From assembly GCF_014356525.2 (NCBI RefSeq), contig NC_052510.1, positions 57,735,273 to 57,799,272 of the forward strand: a DNA stretch of 64,000 nucleotides, written 5' to 3'. Positions 1-10,392 of this stretch are shown here, in pieces. Source of the stretch: Nilaparvata lugens. Lineage: Eukaryota > Arthropoda > Insecta > Hemiptera > Delphacidae. The translations under genes were made by a program, and so were the position numbers. The notes under the pieces are model-generated. The model was given only the letters and a program-made list of their open reading frames with translations. It did not search any database and had not been told where the DNA came from. Position 1 is the first letter of the stretch. Every line of letters begins with the position of its first letter.

Positions 1-340
1 CCAACAATGATAATAATAATGTCTACATGTTGTTTTTGAGTGGAACTGGACTAAATTATTATCAGATGAATTGAAATTGGAAATATCTTTATTCGTCTTC
101 TTACAAAGTAAAAACAATATACAATATACCTAATACAAAACTTGAAGAAGGTACCTCATATTGGCAAAGCCTGTGTGCGAGGAACGAGTTGTCTACAATT
201 CCATATACTCAAATATACAATGATAGATATGAAAATGATACAATACAATTGAAAAACAAGACAATTTGAATGATTTCATAATGAAAATGATTTTTGAAAA
301 CTTCAGTCAACTTCAAGTAGTATATTATTATTGATAACTA
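1..340. other. AT-rich sequence without recognised feature
   Basis: No open frame, repeat or RNA gene is recognisable here. The sequence runs straight into the foldback element that follows. Confidence 0.5.
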
Positions 341-515
341 TTATTAAACAAAATCCAAATAAAATGCTGTAAATCACCCCGAAGAATTCTGTTACTACGA
401 ATATTGACAACAGGGTGAACAGCTAGTTGAAAACTGTTAACCCTGTTGTGAATATTTGCAGTGGCAGAAGCCTTTGGGGTGATTTACAGCATTTAATTTG
501 GATTCTAGTTTAATA
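341..515. mobile_element. Family A foldback MITE, copy 1
   Basis: Inverted-repeat element. The left arm has AAATGCTGTAAATCACCCC and the right arm has GGGGTGATTTACAGCATTT, both flanked by TTAAAC/TTTAATAA-type ends. The inner part has a second inverted motif, ACAGGGTGAACAGCT against TTAACCCTGTTGT. Two relatives are in this window, at 39660-39754 (a short hairpin version) and about 59640-59865 (a longer version). No transposase is encoded, so it is non-autonomous. The superfamily is unresolved because I see no clean target duplication. Confidence 0.75.
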
Positions 516-570
516 ATTGACCGAGCGAAGTGAGGTTTTAGATTCAAGTCGACGGTTTGGCATTTCTCTT

Positions 571-1174
571 AATGTTTGAATGTTTGAATGTTTGAATGTT
601 TGAATGTTTGAATGTTTAAATGTTTGAATGTTTGAATGTTTGAATGTTTGAATGTTTGAATGTTTGAATGTTTGAATGTTTGAATGTTTGAATGTTTGAA
701 AGTTTGAATGTTTGAATGTTTGAATGTTTGAATGTTTGAATGTTTGAATGTTTGAATGTTTGAATGTTTGAATGTTTGAAAGTTTGAATGTTTGAATGTT
801 TGAATGTTTGAATGTTTGACTGTTTGAATGTTTGAATGTTTGAATGTTTGAATGTTTGAATGTTTGAATGTTTGAATGTTTGGATGTTTGAATGTTTGAA
901 TGTTTGAAAGTTTGAATGCTTGACTGTTTGAATGTTTGAATGTTTGAATGTTTGAATGTTTGAATGTTTGAATGTTTGAATGTTTGAATGTTTGAATGTT
1001 TGAATGTTTGAAAGTTTGAATGTTTGAATGTTTGAATGTTTGAATGTTTGAATGTTGAATGTTTGAATGTTTGAATGTTTGAATGTTTGAATGTTTGAAT
1101 GTTTGAATGTTTGAATGTTTGAATGTTTGAATGTTTGAATGTTTGAATGTTTGAATGTTTAAATGTTTATATGT
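571..1174. repeat. Octamer minisatellite (TGTTTGAA)n
   Basis: About 75 head-to-tail copies of the 8-bp unit TGTTTGAA. Sporadic variants (TGTTTGAC, TGTTTGAAAG, TGTTTGGA, one copy short by a base) show the array is not freshly expanded throughout. The flanks, 516-570 (with CCGAGCGAAGTGAGG and GTCGACGG) and 1175-1340 (with GCGCGTCGACG), look like parts of one host repeat with the array at its centre. That reading rests on recollection of insect repeats, not on a second copy here. All frames are low-complexity and no gene is proposed. Confidence 0.95.
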
Positions 1175-1340
1175 TGCGCATTTACGACGAAACGCTATAA
1201 TAGATTTTTATGAAATTTGACAGGTATGTTCCTTTTTTAATTGCGCGTCGACGTATATACAAGGTTTCTATGGAAATTTTGCATTGCAAGGATAATATAA
1301 AAGGAAAAATAAGCCTCCTTCATACGCCAATATTAGAGCA

Positions 1341-2945
1341 AAAATCAGACTATAGAACTATTCATCATAAATCAGCTGACAAGTGATTACACGGATGTGT
1401 GGAGAAGCCAGTCTATAAATGTATTTCCATAAGGTCTATAGTTTCAATCAGGTACTTGTGGATGAGAATACTGCGTGAGGTCTACTGTTCACAGAACTAC
1501 TAGTAGTTATCAATTCATTAGCATTTGAATAATTGCAATATCCCAGTAATTTCCATCTATATTATTATTAATTTTGTTGTGTGAAGCCACAAATTCTAAT
1601 CACTGCTCAAGTGGCATTCAACAGTGATTTCAGGGACGGAGTCATAAAATGCTCTAAATACTAAATGCTCTAAATCTTATCTCAATGGTATAAGGACAAG
1701 CCTCTCCAAGTGTCCCAGTTATAAACAATAAAGAATTTGTAAAACAAGTAGAAAGTAGGAATAACAAATTATCTACTTCTACAATAATATTTTGCAGTCC
1801 ACACGGCAGCAGCCGCAAAATAATTTTCTCCAATGAAAAATGTCACTGGAAACTGGTTGACATTCACTTGCAAGGAAGAAGCCAACTTGTTCCGACTGCT
1901 ATCCTATCTCATACTCATTAGCTTTGAACTGTATATCTTTGTATAAGGTACACACATGCATATCCACAGTGTAGTGTCAGAGAAAATAAAACAATCTTTC
2001 TCTATGTATTATATGAACTCACACACATGTATATTCAATTCGGATGCACATACAAGGAAAGAAAAGATGCACTGCACATCCTGTAGATTGTATATAGTGA
2101 GGCTCTTATATGCTAACAGGGGGAAAGGCTACTGTAGAAGTCCGTCTTGATAATCTTCTTCACCGCATGTATGAACCTGTTCAATTTTAGCTCACCTATG
2201 TAAGAAAAGTACAGATATAGAGACTGGTTCTACGGCTTTGATCGATCCCGGTTAAGGTTTATTAATTGATTGAAAACAGAGGCTCCTTTCAGTTGGTTTT
2301 ATTCTTGTAGAAGCTTCGTCCACCTCTTCTGGTTTGTTCATCTTCTCCACTAAATAACTCCCCCTGCCTTAATGGTCAACAGAGTACCCATTTGTGAGCA
2401 ATAAGCAATCAACGTAATAGCGGCAGGCAAGCTACGGATGAAAGGCGAATTGTTTCTGTTTTATGCGAGGTTATGACGACTCGGACAACGTGAAACCACT
2501 ACACTATATCTATGTACAAGGCAAGACTATATCTATAAGTTTAAACGGCTTGTTGCTTATCTCAAGTCGGCTCCACCCTTTCGCGGGAACTGTTGATGAC
2601 TTTCGTTTACACATGAACACACGTACACTTTTGCGAATGTATGTATCTCTTGCACTCTTCAATTAACCGGTGTCTTCTTCTCTTCCTCTCTCCAATTAAC
2701 ACTATCGGCCCATCGTGATAGATATATTTAGCGATAATACTAGAATATTATACGTCTATTACTTTGTTGTAAGTGGCTGGTTTGTTGAGCTACTACCGAA
2801 TTAGGATTTGTTTCAATAAGTAAAGCACTTGTTAAAAACATTGGCTATGAACAGTGCTGGAAACTGCAGTAGGTACTCGTCAAAATATTCTCGTATGTAT
2901 TTTCACATTCTTGATTCTTGTAATATTTTCACATACTCTTTTTTT
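1341..2945. other. Mostly unique AT-rich sequence
   Basis: Positions 1350-1440 contain a stretch (AATCAGCTGACAAGTG, then TGTGTGGAGAAGCCA) related to the centre of the MITE at 24137-24354, so it is probably a decayed repeat. The rest shows no convincing exon, RNA or repeat. Small open frames near 1956 and 2463 have no recognisable domain or splice context. Confidence 0.5.
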
Positions 2946-2947
2946 CT

Positions 2948-3048
2948 TTAGGGCTCCTTTAAATAGAAATAGAAATACATGTCCGAAACATGTTGTGATA
3001 AAATAATTTAAAAGTGAACTGAGATTTGTATTTCTATTTATTTCTCAT
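2948..3048 (+). mobile_element. Family H foldback fragment with CCGAAAC core
   Basis: The sequence begins AGGGCTCCTTTAAATAG, continues through ATGTCCGAAACATGTTGTGA and ends in an AT-rich stretch with an inverted TATTTCTATTT. The same segments occur on the opposite strand at 16746-16961 and, without the core, at 21560-21645. The GTCCGAAAC...GTTG core (2981-2995) resembles the 3' half of a hammerhead ribozyme; see findings. Confidence 0.55.
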
Positions 3049-3090
3049 ACTCTCTCAATCAAGTAGAATACCGGAATGAATGAATCTCTG

Positions 3091-3241
3091 GCCCAGTTGC
3101 AAAAAAACCTGTTAAATTCAAATCATTATTAATGCCACGAGATCCAATCACAGATGGCTTTCTTGGAAAGAAGGCACCTCTGATTGGTTCCCGTGTAATT
3201 TAATCACGATTGAAATCGGGAGGCTTTTTTGTGCAACTGAA
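3091..3241. mobile_element. Family C palindromic MITE, copy 1 (diverged)
   Basis: Terminal inverted repeat GCCCAGTTGCA...TGCAACTGA around an AT-rich body with the paired motifs GATCCAATCACAGA and TCTGATTGGTTCCC. Better copies are at 6672-6823 and 22986-23125, and a partial one at 61378-61500. Non-autonomous, with no coding capacity. Confidence 0.7.
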
Positions 3242-3618
3242 CCTATGAATAATAATTTAAGATTTTCCTATATTCTCATGATAAAAGAGAGTTTCAAAAT
3301 GAATGAATCCATGATTGGAAATTGGATGATCTGCTGGGACTTCTATATTCTGTGTGAACTTCTGAAGAATGATAGTTGCAGACTTCTACACTGTGATAAG
3401 ACTAATAAAATTGAAATATTAATGTTTTGTTAGGCTGTGAGAATGGATGATTAATTATTGAGATTTATCAGATTCATTTATTCATTCATGATGCAAATGA
3501 CACTAGTTTGATAATGATGCTATTTAGAATAGTAAAGGTTATCCTTGTGCTATCCTTCTCCCAAATTTAGGTGATAACACAGTCCAAAATCAGGTTAGTC
3601 TTTTACGTAAAATTTCAG

Positions 3619-3857
3619 TCCAATGGAAACTACAAATTTCGAATTTAGATGGCTTGAATAAATAGATGATAGGCTATGTTGATATTACATCAGGTATCAG
3701 CTTCTTTCTATAGAAGTCAGTGGTAAGGCAGAGAATCGTCCAATGGAAACTACAAATTTCGAATTTAGATGGCTTGAATAAGTAGATAATATGTTGATAT
3801 CACATCAGGTATCAGCTTCCTTCTTTAGAAGTCAGTGGTAGGCCTAAGGCAGAGAAT
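3619..3857. repeat. Two-copy tandem duplication, 120-bp period
   Basis: The motif TCCAATGGAAACTACAAATT starts at 3619 and again at 3739, and the following 100 bases are nearly the same in both copies. The duplicated block carries part of the family F MITE that follows (ATCAGCTTC...AGAAGTCAGTGGTA). The duplication therefore post-dates that insertion or copied its edge. Confidence 0.85.
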
Positions 3858-3914
3858 CGGCAACGCTGTTCTCCTATCTTTTCCACAACAATTATAACGT
3901 GGATCTCACTATAG
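3820..3914 (-). mobile_element. Family F MITE end
   Basis: Ends in AATTATAACGTGGATCTCACTATAG, matching in inverse orientation the CTATAGTGAGGTCCACGTTA terminus shared by the F copies at 38725-38942 and 39924-40138. The inner part (GGCAGAGAATCGGCAACG, TTCTCCTATCTTT) matches those at 10393-10500 and 43740-43840. Only one end is present. Confidence 0.7.
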
Positions 3915-4318
3915 ATGGAAATTTAATTTTCGGCAGATATCGGTTAAAAGTGCATTTGGTCACAAGCTGATTCGAGCCATCCAGACCAGACGCTCTGAGG
4001 TTGCATTTATGTATGCTACACTAACCCCGTAACCCATTTTACAGGGTATTTGAGAAAGGGAACGCTCACACGCGTTAGCCATTAAATCCACCTGGGCTCT
4101 TCTGTATGCTCTCCAACTGTTGCAGTGCTGTTTAGAGCCCAACTCTACAGCCCAAACCTGCCCACAAACAAAAATACCCCCATCGGAAGGATTGTAAATG
4201 ACTGAGAATTGAAAATACGCAGGAAATTATTAATTTATTTATCCACAATGAAGAACAACGGGTTTCCCCAAATATGTCTCCTTTACTATACAAATTGTAC
4301 AAATACTAATGAAAAAAA

Positions 4319-5109
4319 TCTGGTGTGGCGCACTCACACAACTTTCCGTTATGAGAATTGATCACCTGACGCTAGTGTTCACGCGCATCTCAAGTCCACT
4401 TATAAACAAAGATCTGAGCCAGCTGGTGACAGTACAATAACGCTGGAGACATACGGGGTCTGCTATCTCTTCATAGTGAATCATTTAATAGAATCAACAG
4501 TTGCCAACAGTTTGCAATTGGATAATCATATCTTCTCGAATTTCGAGCTTATTTTCAATTTGAGGTGAAAATGTTACGAAACATTAATTGTAGAGATTTT
4601 TATGCTCAATCTTTTCCATTTGAAATTTTCTGTTCAAATAGTATCTGAAGCTTGATAATTGGGAATCTAAAATCAAACTTTGCATAGATGGGGCGGAGCT
4701 CTTGGAATTTTTACAGGTACGGAACTTGTGGCAATTGATAGAGGTCATCAATGACTGGTTTAAGTGCTAATTTGATCAAAATCGTTGGAGCCGTTTTCAA
4801 GAAAATCGCGAAAAGCCCTGTTTTTGAAAACATTTCCGCCATTTTAGCCGCCATCTTGAATTACATTTGATCGAAATTGTTCGTGTTGGATCCTTATACT
4901 GTAAGGACCTTAAGTTCCAAATTTCAAGTCATTCCGTTAATTGGGAGATGAGATATCGTGTACACAGACGCACATATACTCATACACACACACAAAACCA
5001 CTTTTTTGGACTCTGGGACCTTGAAACGTATAGAAATTTAGAAATTTGTATACCTAATTTTTTTGGAAAGCAATACTTTCCTTACTAATAGGGCAAGGAA
5101 AGTAAAAAA
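4319..5109 (+). mobile_element. Family X interspersed repeat, copy 1
   Basis: One of three copies (13897-14730 in the same orientation, 47782-48856 inverted). All begin TCTGGTGTG followed by ACAACTTTCC and end with GGCAAGGAAAGTAAAAA. The two inner ends (ACTTTCC / GGAAAGT) are short inverted repeats. The body has CATAGATGGGGCGGAGCTC, the ATTTTAGCCGCCATCTTGAA block and a short CA-rich tract at about 4980. No transposase or reverse transcriptase frame is visible, so the class is unresolved. Confidence 0.75.
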
Positions 5110-5249
5110 ATACAAACTTATGCAGAAAGAAATAATACAGATTTATTAAAAAGTGACTCTGGAGTGGTTTGTATGGTCTTCGGTTTAAACGGAGATAGAT
5201 AAGATTGGTTAAAACCTGGAATGAAACACGTTAACATATCAAACATGCA

Positions 5250-5545
5250 ATGAATTTCAAGCCATTATGGAATCGTGGTGTAGCATTTGATGTTAATGTT
5301 GGATGTGGGTCTTATGAATTAATAAAAGATTTTTTTCCAATTATTCGACTTTCATCACAGTTTACTGATTTGACTGTAGAGTTTTATTCCACTCATTCAT
5401 TTACTTTATTCCATTCATTTCACTGCCGGCGAACAAGTTGTTCTTTGCCGGTAGTGCCATTTTCTAAGTTAGATTATCTATTTTATCAATCTGTATTAGA
5501 CTATTTTATGGCAAAATAAATGAATTTGAATTTAAATTGATTTAT
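5250..5545 (+). mobile_element. Retroposon 3'-end-like segment with terminal hairpin
   Basis: An 89-codon open frame ends at 5519 but has no recognisable domain. Two features look like a LINE 3' region. First, a 10-bp stem CACTGCCGGC / GCCGGTAGTG (5421-5430 with 5447-5456, one G-U pair, 16-nt loop). Second, AAATAAATGAATTTGAATTT directly after it, a typical (TTGAA)n-type tail. A similar tail occurs at 11880-11910. Function is inferred; a host gene cannot be excluded. Confidence 0.35.
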
Positions 5546-5632
5546 TCTCTTGTACACAATTATTTATTTTCGCCACACTGCACAAAAAGCAGCTGTTTTC
5601 CAGTCCCTACATAGATCTGAAAGACATCGTTT

Positions 5633-5694
5633 GCAGACGACTCTCGTCTGACGTCAGAACAGGTTTCTCTCCGGCTAAGGCCGGGGAGAGTACC
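5633..5694. repeat. Two adjacent GC-rich hairpins
   Basis: CAGACGACTCTCGTCTG at 5633 forms a 7-bp stem with a 3-nt loop. CTCTCCGGC TAAG GCCGGGGAGAG at about 5670-5694 forms a second strong stem with a small asymmetry. They stand out in an AT-rich setting. They border family P-related sequence (5700-5900), whose inverse counterpart is inside 33318-33629, so they may be terminal structures of a transposon. Confidence 0.6.
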
Positions 5695-5699
5695 CTATC

Positions 5700-5900
5700 C
5701 GGCCGCTAAATTTCAAGTGTGCTAAAACAGCTGATCAAAAACTTCTCATTATTTGGGTTTATTATTCAATAATTGAAACATTATTTATAATAATATCATT
5801 TTATTGTCATTTGAAAGAATAAAAAAGTATAAACTCAACCTCCCACATAATTGATCATAATCTTTTAGGTTATTTAGACAAATCAGAATAATAAATAAAA
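5700..5900 (-). mobile_element. Family P fragment
   Basis: The reverse complement matches the interior of the element at 33318-33629. Shared blocks in order include AAATTTCAAGTGTGCTAAAAC, CAACCTCCC and AGGTTATTTAGACAAAT. The terminal inverted repeats of the full element are not seen here, so this is a partial or diverged copy. Confidence 0.6.
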
Positions 5901-6066
5901 ATACTTGTACAATTTCCTGATATTCGGATTACCTCAGATTTGCAAGAGGTATGACCTCCCACTTTTGCTTTCGGAAGTGCTCAATAAACAATTATTCTCA
6001 TATAAATATATTGTTTATTTTTCTGTGTGGCGGAAAATAGCGCTCGCACCACGGGAAAAAATGTTT

Positions 6067-6276
6067 TTCCGGCTCTCAATATTTTCTAGTCCTCGGCCTA
6101 CAGCCTCGGACTTGAAAACCGATTTCGAGCCGGAAAAGTCTCATTTTCGGCTCTAGGTGCAAAATATACTATTCCGGCTCTCAATCTTTTCTAGTCCTCG
6201 GCCTACGGCCTCGGACTTGAAAACCGATTTCGAGCCGCAAAAGTCTCATTTTCGGCCCTAGGTGCGAAATATACTA
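6067..6276. repeat. Two-copy tandem repeat, 105-bp unit
   Basis: TTCCGGCTCTCAAT begins at 6067 and 6172 and each unit ends near AAATATACTA. Inside each unit TCCTCGGCCTA(C/A)(G/A)GCCTCGGA is near-palindromic, and CGGCTC / GAGCCG pairs across the unit. The flank (GCGCTCGCACCACGGG) is GC-richer than the surroundings. Likely a decayed transposon with internal duplication. Confidence 0.9.
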
Positions 6277-6472
6277 TTTTGAAATCATATTGGAAAAGGA
6301 AAAACAGACGAACCCTTAGTTAAGACTATTATAGTTCTATTAAATGAGTTATGGAAATTATCAGTTTCGAGAGAAATGTTCATTTTTCGAGTACTATGCA
6401 CCATAGGTGTGATTTGATTGCAATAAATATTTCTATTTCCATTCGGTATGGAAAATTACCACAACACTATTA

Positions 6473-6632
6473 AGGTACATACAGTTATACGCGCCGCGAA
6501 CATGATCACTTTTAATCAGCTAATTATATCTGTATTTTTACAGAAACGGTAAGATACAGATATATAAAGCTTGGCATCAGTTGATTAAAAGTGAATTGCT
6601 CATGTTCGCTGCGCGTAAATCTGTACGCACCT
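6473..6632. mobile_element. Family B Tourist-like MITE, copy 1
   Basis: Long terminal inverted repeats: AGGTACATACAG ... CTGTACGCACCT, with the inner motif GCGCCGCGAACATGA mirrored as TCATGTTCGCTGCGCG. Flanked by TTA on both sides (6470-6472 and 6633-6635). A 3-bp TTA/TAA duplication is the hallmark of PIF/Harbinger-type MITEs. Other copies: 29102-29266, 35905-36094, 45593-46067 and a fragment at 27736-27872. Confidence 0.85.
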
Positions 6633-6671
6633 TTACTGTTTCATCTGAACTTCAAGAAACAGGCATTCCAA

Positions 6672-6823
6672 GGCCCGGTTGCACAGCAGCCGGTTAAATT
6701 TTAACCGTGATTAATTTCACGAGAACCAATCAGAGAAGTCCATTTTGATAAGACGGCTTCTCTGATTGGTTCTCGCAGAATTAATCACGGTTAAAATTTA
6801 ACCGACTGTTGTGCAACCGGTAC
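6672..6823. mobile_element. Family C palindromic MITE, copy 2 (best preserved)
   Basis: Nearly perfect inverted repeat of about 65 bp per arm: GGCCCGGTTGCACAGCAGCC ... TGTTGTGCAACCGG, with CCGGTTAAATTTTAACCGTG mirrored as CACGGTTAAAATTTAACCG. The centre is a short CCATTTTGATAAGACGG. No coding capacity. This type of element is common in hemipteran genomes (recollection). Confidence 0.85.
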
Positions 6824-6829
6824 CAAGGT

Positions 6830-8068
6830 TCACCTCTCAAAATGTTAGGGCATTCCAATAGTTGAAGTTCATAGGACTTTGACCTTTAAACTATAACACA
6901 TTTTTTATTCAAAAAACTGTTAGATAACAAAGAAATTATTATGAAGTTACTGTTTTTAACGCTCAACTGATTTTTCATTGTCACTTTCATATACGATTAT
7001 CTAATAAACCATTAATAACATGAAGGCTACTCCCCCCCCTGAACCAAGATTTGGATCACAAATTATGTGATAGTTGTGTACTCCACATAAATGACGAATG
7101 CAGTTGATTACTACGTCCACTTGTCAATTAATAGTAATTATTTTCCAGTGATAGTGAAGGCTTAATCAAATATTAGAGTTCAGTCACTCCTATAACTGGA
7201 TAGAGGTGGGTTTTTATTGATTAGAGTGAAACAGAGTAGTCTTATTGACTTGGAAAAATTCTGATATGGGGTGAGGGTTTGATTGATGTGCCCTATCTGA
7301 TAAACTTTATTGTTCAAGCGAGTTCTAGCTTGTTCCTCTTAAATACTGACATACAATCAATCATTGATAAGAGATAATTTGTTTACATTATTTGTAGGCT
7401 GTTGTATTGATCGTATCAGAATAGAACTTCTGTAACCTTGTAGGCTAAATTCGTTTTGATGAAAAACTAAAATGATTGTTACTTTGCTCTGGTATACAGT
7501 ACTCGTTTTCATCTTTGCAACAACTTTTCTGCAATGTTCATCTTTCTCCGAAAATGCTCCAATGAAACAAGTGATAATTTGAAATTATAATAATCAACAA
7601 CTATTCTGTACCTAATTAGCCCACGAACAAAATAGAAGTAAAGTGTCTTAGTTAATTATAACAATTCAGAAAAATCAAGAATTTCCTCAACACCCCAATA
7701 GAAATTTTGAGTATCCAAGGCACTGATAGAAATAATTGAATCAATCATCCCCCTCATAATTAGATAATCAATCATCAATATTCATCCCGAACACCTCATA
7801 AACCGAATCACAAATATCTAATTCTTTTGAAAGTCACAATAATTGTATGCAAAATCCCTTACATGTTTGGAAAATGATTCTCATTCTTGACCACCTTGAA
7901 TGTATTCACATAGCTTACAGCGGTAAAATAATGGAATGATAAATCAGTAACATTAATAATTTTATTCTTAAATAATAATAATTCATTTTATTATTCTCCA
8001 AGCTATGTAGGCTACAGCTGTATTAAAAGATTTATAAGCTACATCCGCCTACTATAATTATTGTACTG
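6830..8068. other. Unique AT-rich sequence
   Basis: No repeat copy, plausible exon or RNA gene was recognised. A C9 run lies at about 7031-7039. Confidence 0.5.
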
Positions 8069-8076
8069 GGTTCTAC

Positions 8077-8351
8077 CATAGAGAAACAATAGCGTAAGTA
8101 GATATCCCATGGTATAGGGAATTTATGTCGCAACTTTCACTGTTATCTCAAGCCGATTACTGTCGATTATTGTGAATTATTAATGTTTTGTTTGGGTGAG
8201 AGTGTATGAACGGCACAATTTGAGAGACTAACAGCGTCACACAGCTGCATGGGAAAGAACTACATGAACTATCGGCTTGGGATAACAGTAAAAGTTGCGA
8301 CATAAACGCCCTATACCATGGGATATCTACTTATGCTATCGTTTCTCTATG
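8077..8351. mobile_element. Family D MITE, copy 1
   Basis: 275 bp, with terminal inverted repeat CATAGAGAAACAATAGCGTA / CGTTTCTCTATG and a further inverted block ATCCCATGGTATAGGG. Flanked by GTTCTAC on both sides (8070-8076, 8352-8358), a 7-bp target duplication; the base before it also matches on the left. Inner sequence CAAGCCGATTACTGTCGATT pairs with the right-arm CGGCTTGGGATAACAG. Four more copies: 32280-32541, 36409-36683, 37723-37997, 44651-44925. Non-autonomous; the duplication length suggests a hAT- or P-type mobiliser. Confidence 0.9.
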
Positions 8352-8358
8352 GTTCTAC

Positions 8359-8883
8359 TTTACTAGTAGTTGTAATGGAATTCGAAAATATTGATTTTCA
8401 GAAGTAGTGCTGAAATATTTTGATTGCAACAATAATTTATATTGAAGGTAATAATTTCCAGAGATGGTGCTAAAATAGCAGCATGAGTAGAAATGCTCAG
8501 TAGGGACAAAGCTACTTTACTATCGTCACTATGGAACTATCCTAGCGATATTATTCACATTATGAAGTGGGTGTTAAGGTGGCAAGTAGGGTAGAATAAT
8601 ATGGTATCTGACGGTCCTTGGCTGACGTCAGGAGCTGGCACTGAATGCAATCCAATGAACGTGAGATATGTCGTCCGTCCCCCAACGTGGGGACGTTTCC
8701 ATATATTCAGCACAGGGGACCACCCTTGTTTCATGCAGATCCCCCTCAGGAATAGGCAGGACACGCTGCTATCCTGTTGATTTAAGCTCATCCTGTCCGG
8801 CCAGCCTTTTAACCCCTGTCGACTATTAATTCTGGTGGCAGCGGTGGGATTGGGATGGTCTCTTTGCTAAGCGATGACATCAC
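8359..8883. other. GC-richer block, possible decayed LTR-element leader
   Basis: From about 8610 base composition rises. CCCCCAACGTGGGGACG (8677-) is palindromic. TTCTGGTGGCAGCGGTGGGA at 8828 resembles the region just after the 5' LTR in some insect LTR retrotransposons. I see no matching second LTR, no gag/pol frame and no TG...CA boundary pair, so this is only a resemblance. Confidence 0.2.
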
Positions 8884-9010
8884 CAATCGCCCCGGGTATT
8901 TTCGCATGTCCGGATCAGCTAGCGATTGAGACCCAGGTATTTTCACATGTCCAGATCACGATTGAAGCCCAGGTATTCTCGTCTGTCCAGATCCGCTGCT
9001 TATGATTGAG
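8884..9010. repeat. Three-copy short tandem repeat (~38-55 bp)
   Basis: Three diverged copies of GATTGA(G/A)(A/G)CCCAGGTATTTTC followed by a GTCCAGATC motif, beginning near 8886, 8924 and 8957. The unit spacing is uneven. Confidence 0.75.
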
Positions 9011-9111
9011 AGGGAGCACAAAGCTCGAAGAAAGGGTCCTTTGCTATTAGACTGGTATCAAACAATGTACCTAGAATGTGTGTATTCTAGTTACCTTCGT
9101 ATCAAATATAA

Positions 9112-9772
9112 ATAGTGAGTTCCACATTCAACCGTCAGCATATTGGTTGAATGCCTCCCATTGATGTTATACATAAAGAATACTGACTGTACGGGGAGAA
9201 TCTAGAGACTGTGAGTTTCATTTTAATCTGACAGTATTAATTGAATTGGGAACATGGATGTTATTCATAAGGAACACTGACTGTATCAGGATAATCAGGA
9301 TTATTAAATTAAGGTTTAAAGCAGTTTTGGGCGAATGCCTGTTGTTTTTACCCGCATTGTATCTATTGTCTATGGATGAATGAATGAATGAAATAATCTA
9401 GACTGTGAGTTTCATTTCAAATTGTCAACATTGGTTTAATGGGGAACATGGATGATATTCATGAGGAATACTGACTGTATGAGTGGAATCTGAGATCGAG
9501 AGTTCCAGTTTGAACTGTCAGAATTGGATGAATGCTTCTCATTTTAGTTATTCATAAGGATTACTGACTGTATAATGGGGAATTCAGAGACTGAGTTCCA
9601 CTTCAAACTGTCATTATTGGTTGAACTGGAAATATTGTTGTTAAATATAACGAATACTGACTGTATAAGGGTGATATTAATAGAGACGATGATTTCCAGT
9701 TTAAACTGTCAGAATTGGTTAAATGGGGAACATTGAGGCTATTCATAAGAAATACTGACTGTGAGAATAGAA
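9112..9772 (+). repeat. Family J tandem array, ~94-bp diverged unit
   Basis: About seven diverged units containing ACTGTCAGAATTGGTT, GGGGAACAT(T/G)GATG and TTATTCATAAGGAATACTGACTG. A further unit lies at 10505-10600 beyond inserted repeats. The same array type occurs on the opposite strand at 57905-58685, where the 94-bp period is clearer. A LINE-tail fragment (9307-9398) sits inside the array. Confidence 0.8.
9307..9398 (+). mobile_element. Family T retroposon 3' tail, copy 1
   Basis: AAGGTTTAAAGCAG, then GGGCGAATGCCTGTTGTTTT and TTGTATCTATTGTCTATG, ending in (ATGA)n. Nearly identical to 27355-27450, where the tail is AATAAATGAAATGAAATAA. The simple-repeat tail and the lack of terminal inverted repeats point to the 3' end of a non-LTR retroposon. 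Confidence 0.7.
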
Positions 9773-9773
9773 T

Positions 9774-9902
9774 CTATAGTAAGGTCCACGTTATAATGGC
9801 AGTGTTTGATTAGCAATGGTATTGCTATCCTTGTCTATCATTTAACAGAGCGGATAGCGCTATCTTTTTCTCGCTTTGCTCTGTTGCCAGATCGTCTCTT
9901 TT
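9774..9902 (+). mobile_element. Family F MITE, one-ended copy
   Basis: Starts CTATAGTAAGGTCCACGTTA. The interior (AGCGGATAGCGCTATC, CTCTGTTGCCAGATCGTCT) matches, inverted, the copy at 45107-45200. These two define a subfamily distinct from 38725-38942. Confidence 0.7.
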
Positions 9903-10149
9903 GACAATGTGGAATTATTCATTAATTAACAAAATATTTTATCTTAATCATTAATATTCGTTATGGAATTATGGAAAATTTACAGCTGTGCTTAGTGAGA
10001 AAAGTTGTGTGTATTTTTGCGTTCAAAATTTTATAAAATAACTTGATTAATTCGATATGAAGTGATAATTAAGTGTTATATTTTAATATAGTTTGGTATT
10101 TTAATTCTCTAAATTCAAAATTTTTAGCTTATATATATTTTTGGACGAA

Positions 10150-10330
10150 AATTGAACTTGAACGGTTTACAGTAGAAACATAACCTATTTTTTGGACATT
10201 TTATTAATTTATCAAAATTTGGGAATGGAATAGATTTGGGCCAAGCCTGTTGTTCCTTCCTAATCATATTTATATGATTTGTGATTCTGTCCACGAATAA
10301 ATAAATAATAAATAAATAAAATAAAATTCC
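10150..10330 (+). mobile_element. LINE-type 3' UTR and tail
   Basis: Contains TTTGGGCCAAGCCTGTTGTT, echoing the core of family T (TTTGGGC.AATGCCTGTTGTT). It ends with AATAAATAAATAATAAATAAATAAA, a tail typical of insect non-LTR elements. A third relative, at 11600-11800, has ATGCCTGTTGGTCTTCTCCC and the same type of tail. Confidence 0.5.
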
Positions 10331-10392
10331 CTGCTTCATAAAAATAATTGATTATTTTTAACGAGAATGAACAGTTAATATTGGATTAATAA

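Noticed and set aside
571..1174. Telomere-like repeat
   Set aside because: The octamer TGTTTGAA is not the insect TTAGG repeat, and the tract is internal with variant units.
8677..8850. LTR-retrotransposon primer-binding region (CCAACGTGGGGAC, TGGTGGCAGCGGTGGGA)
   Set aside because: No second LTR, no boundary dinucleotides and no gag/pol frames nearby; kept only as a low-confidence note.
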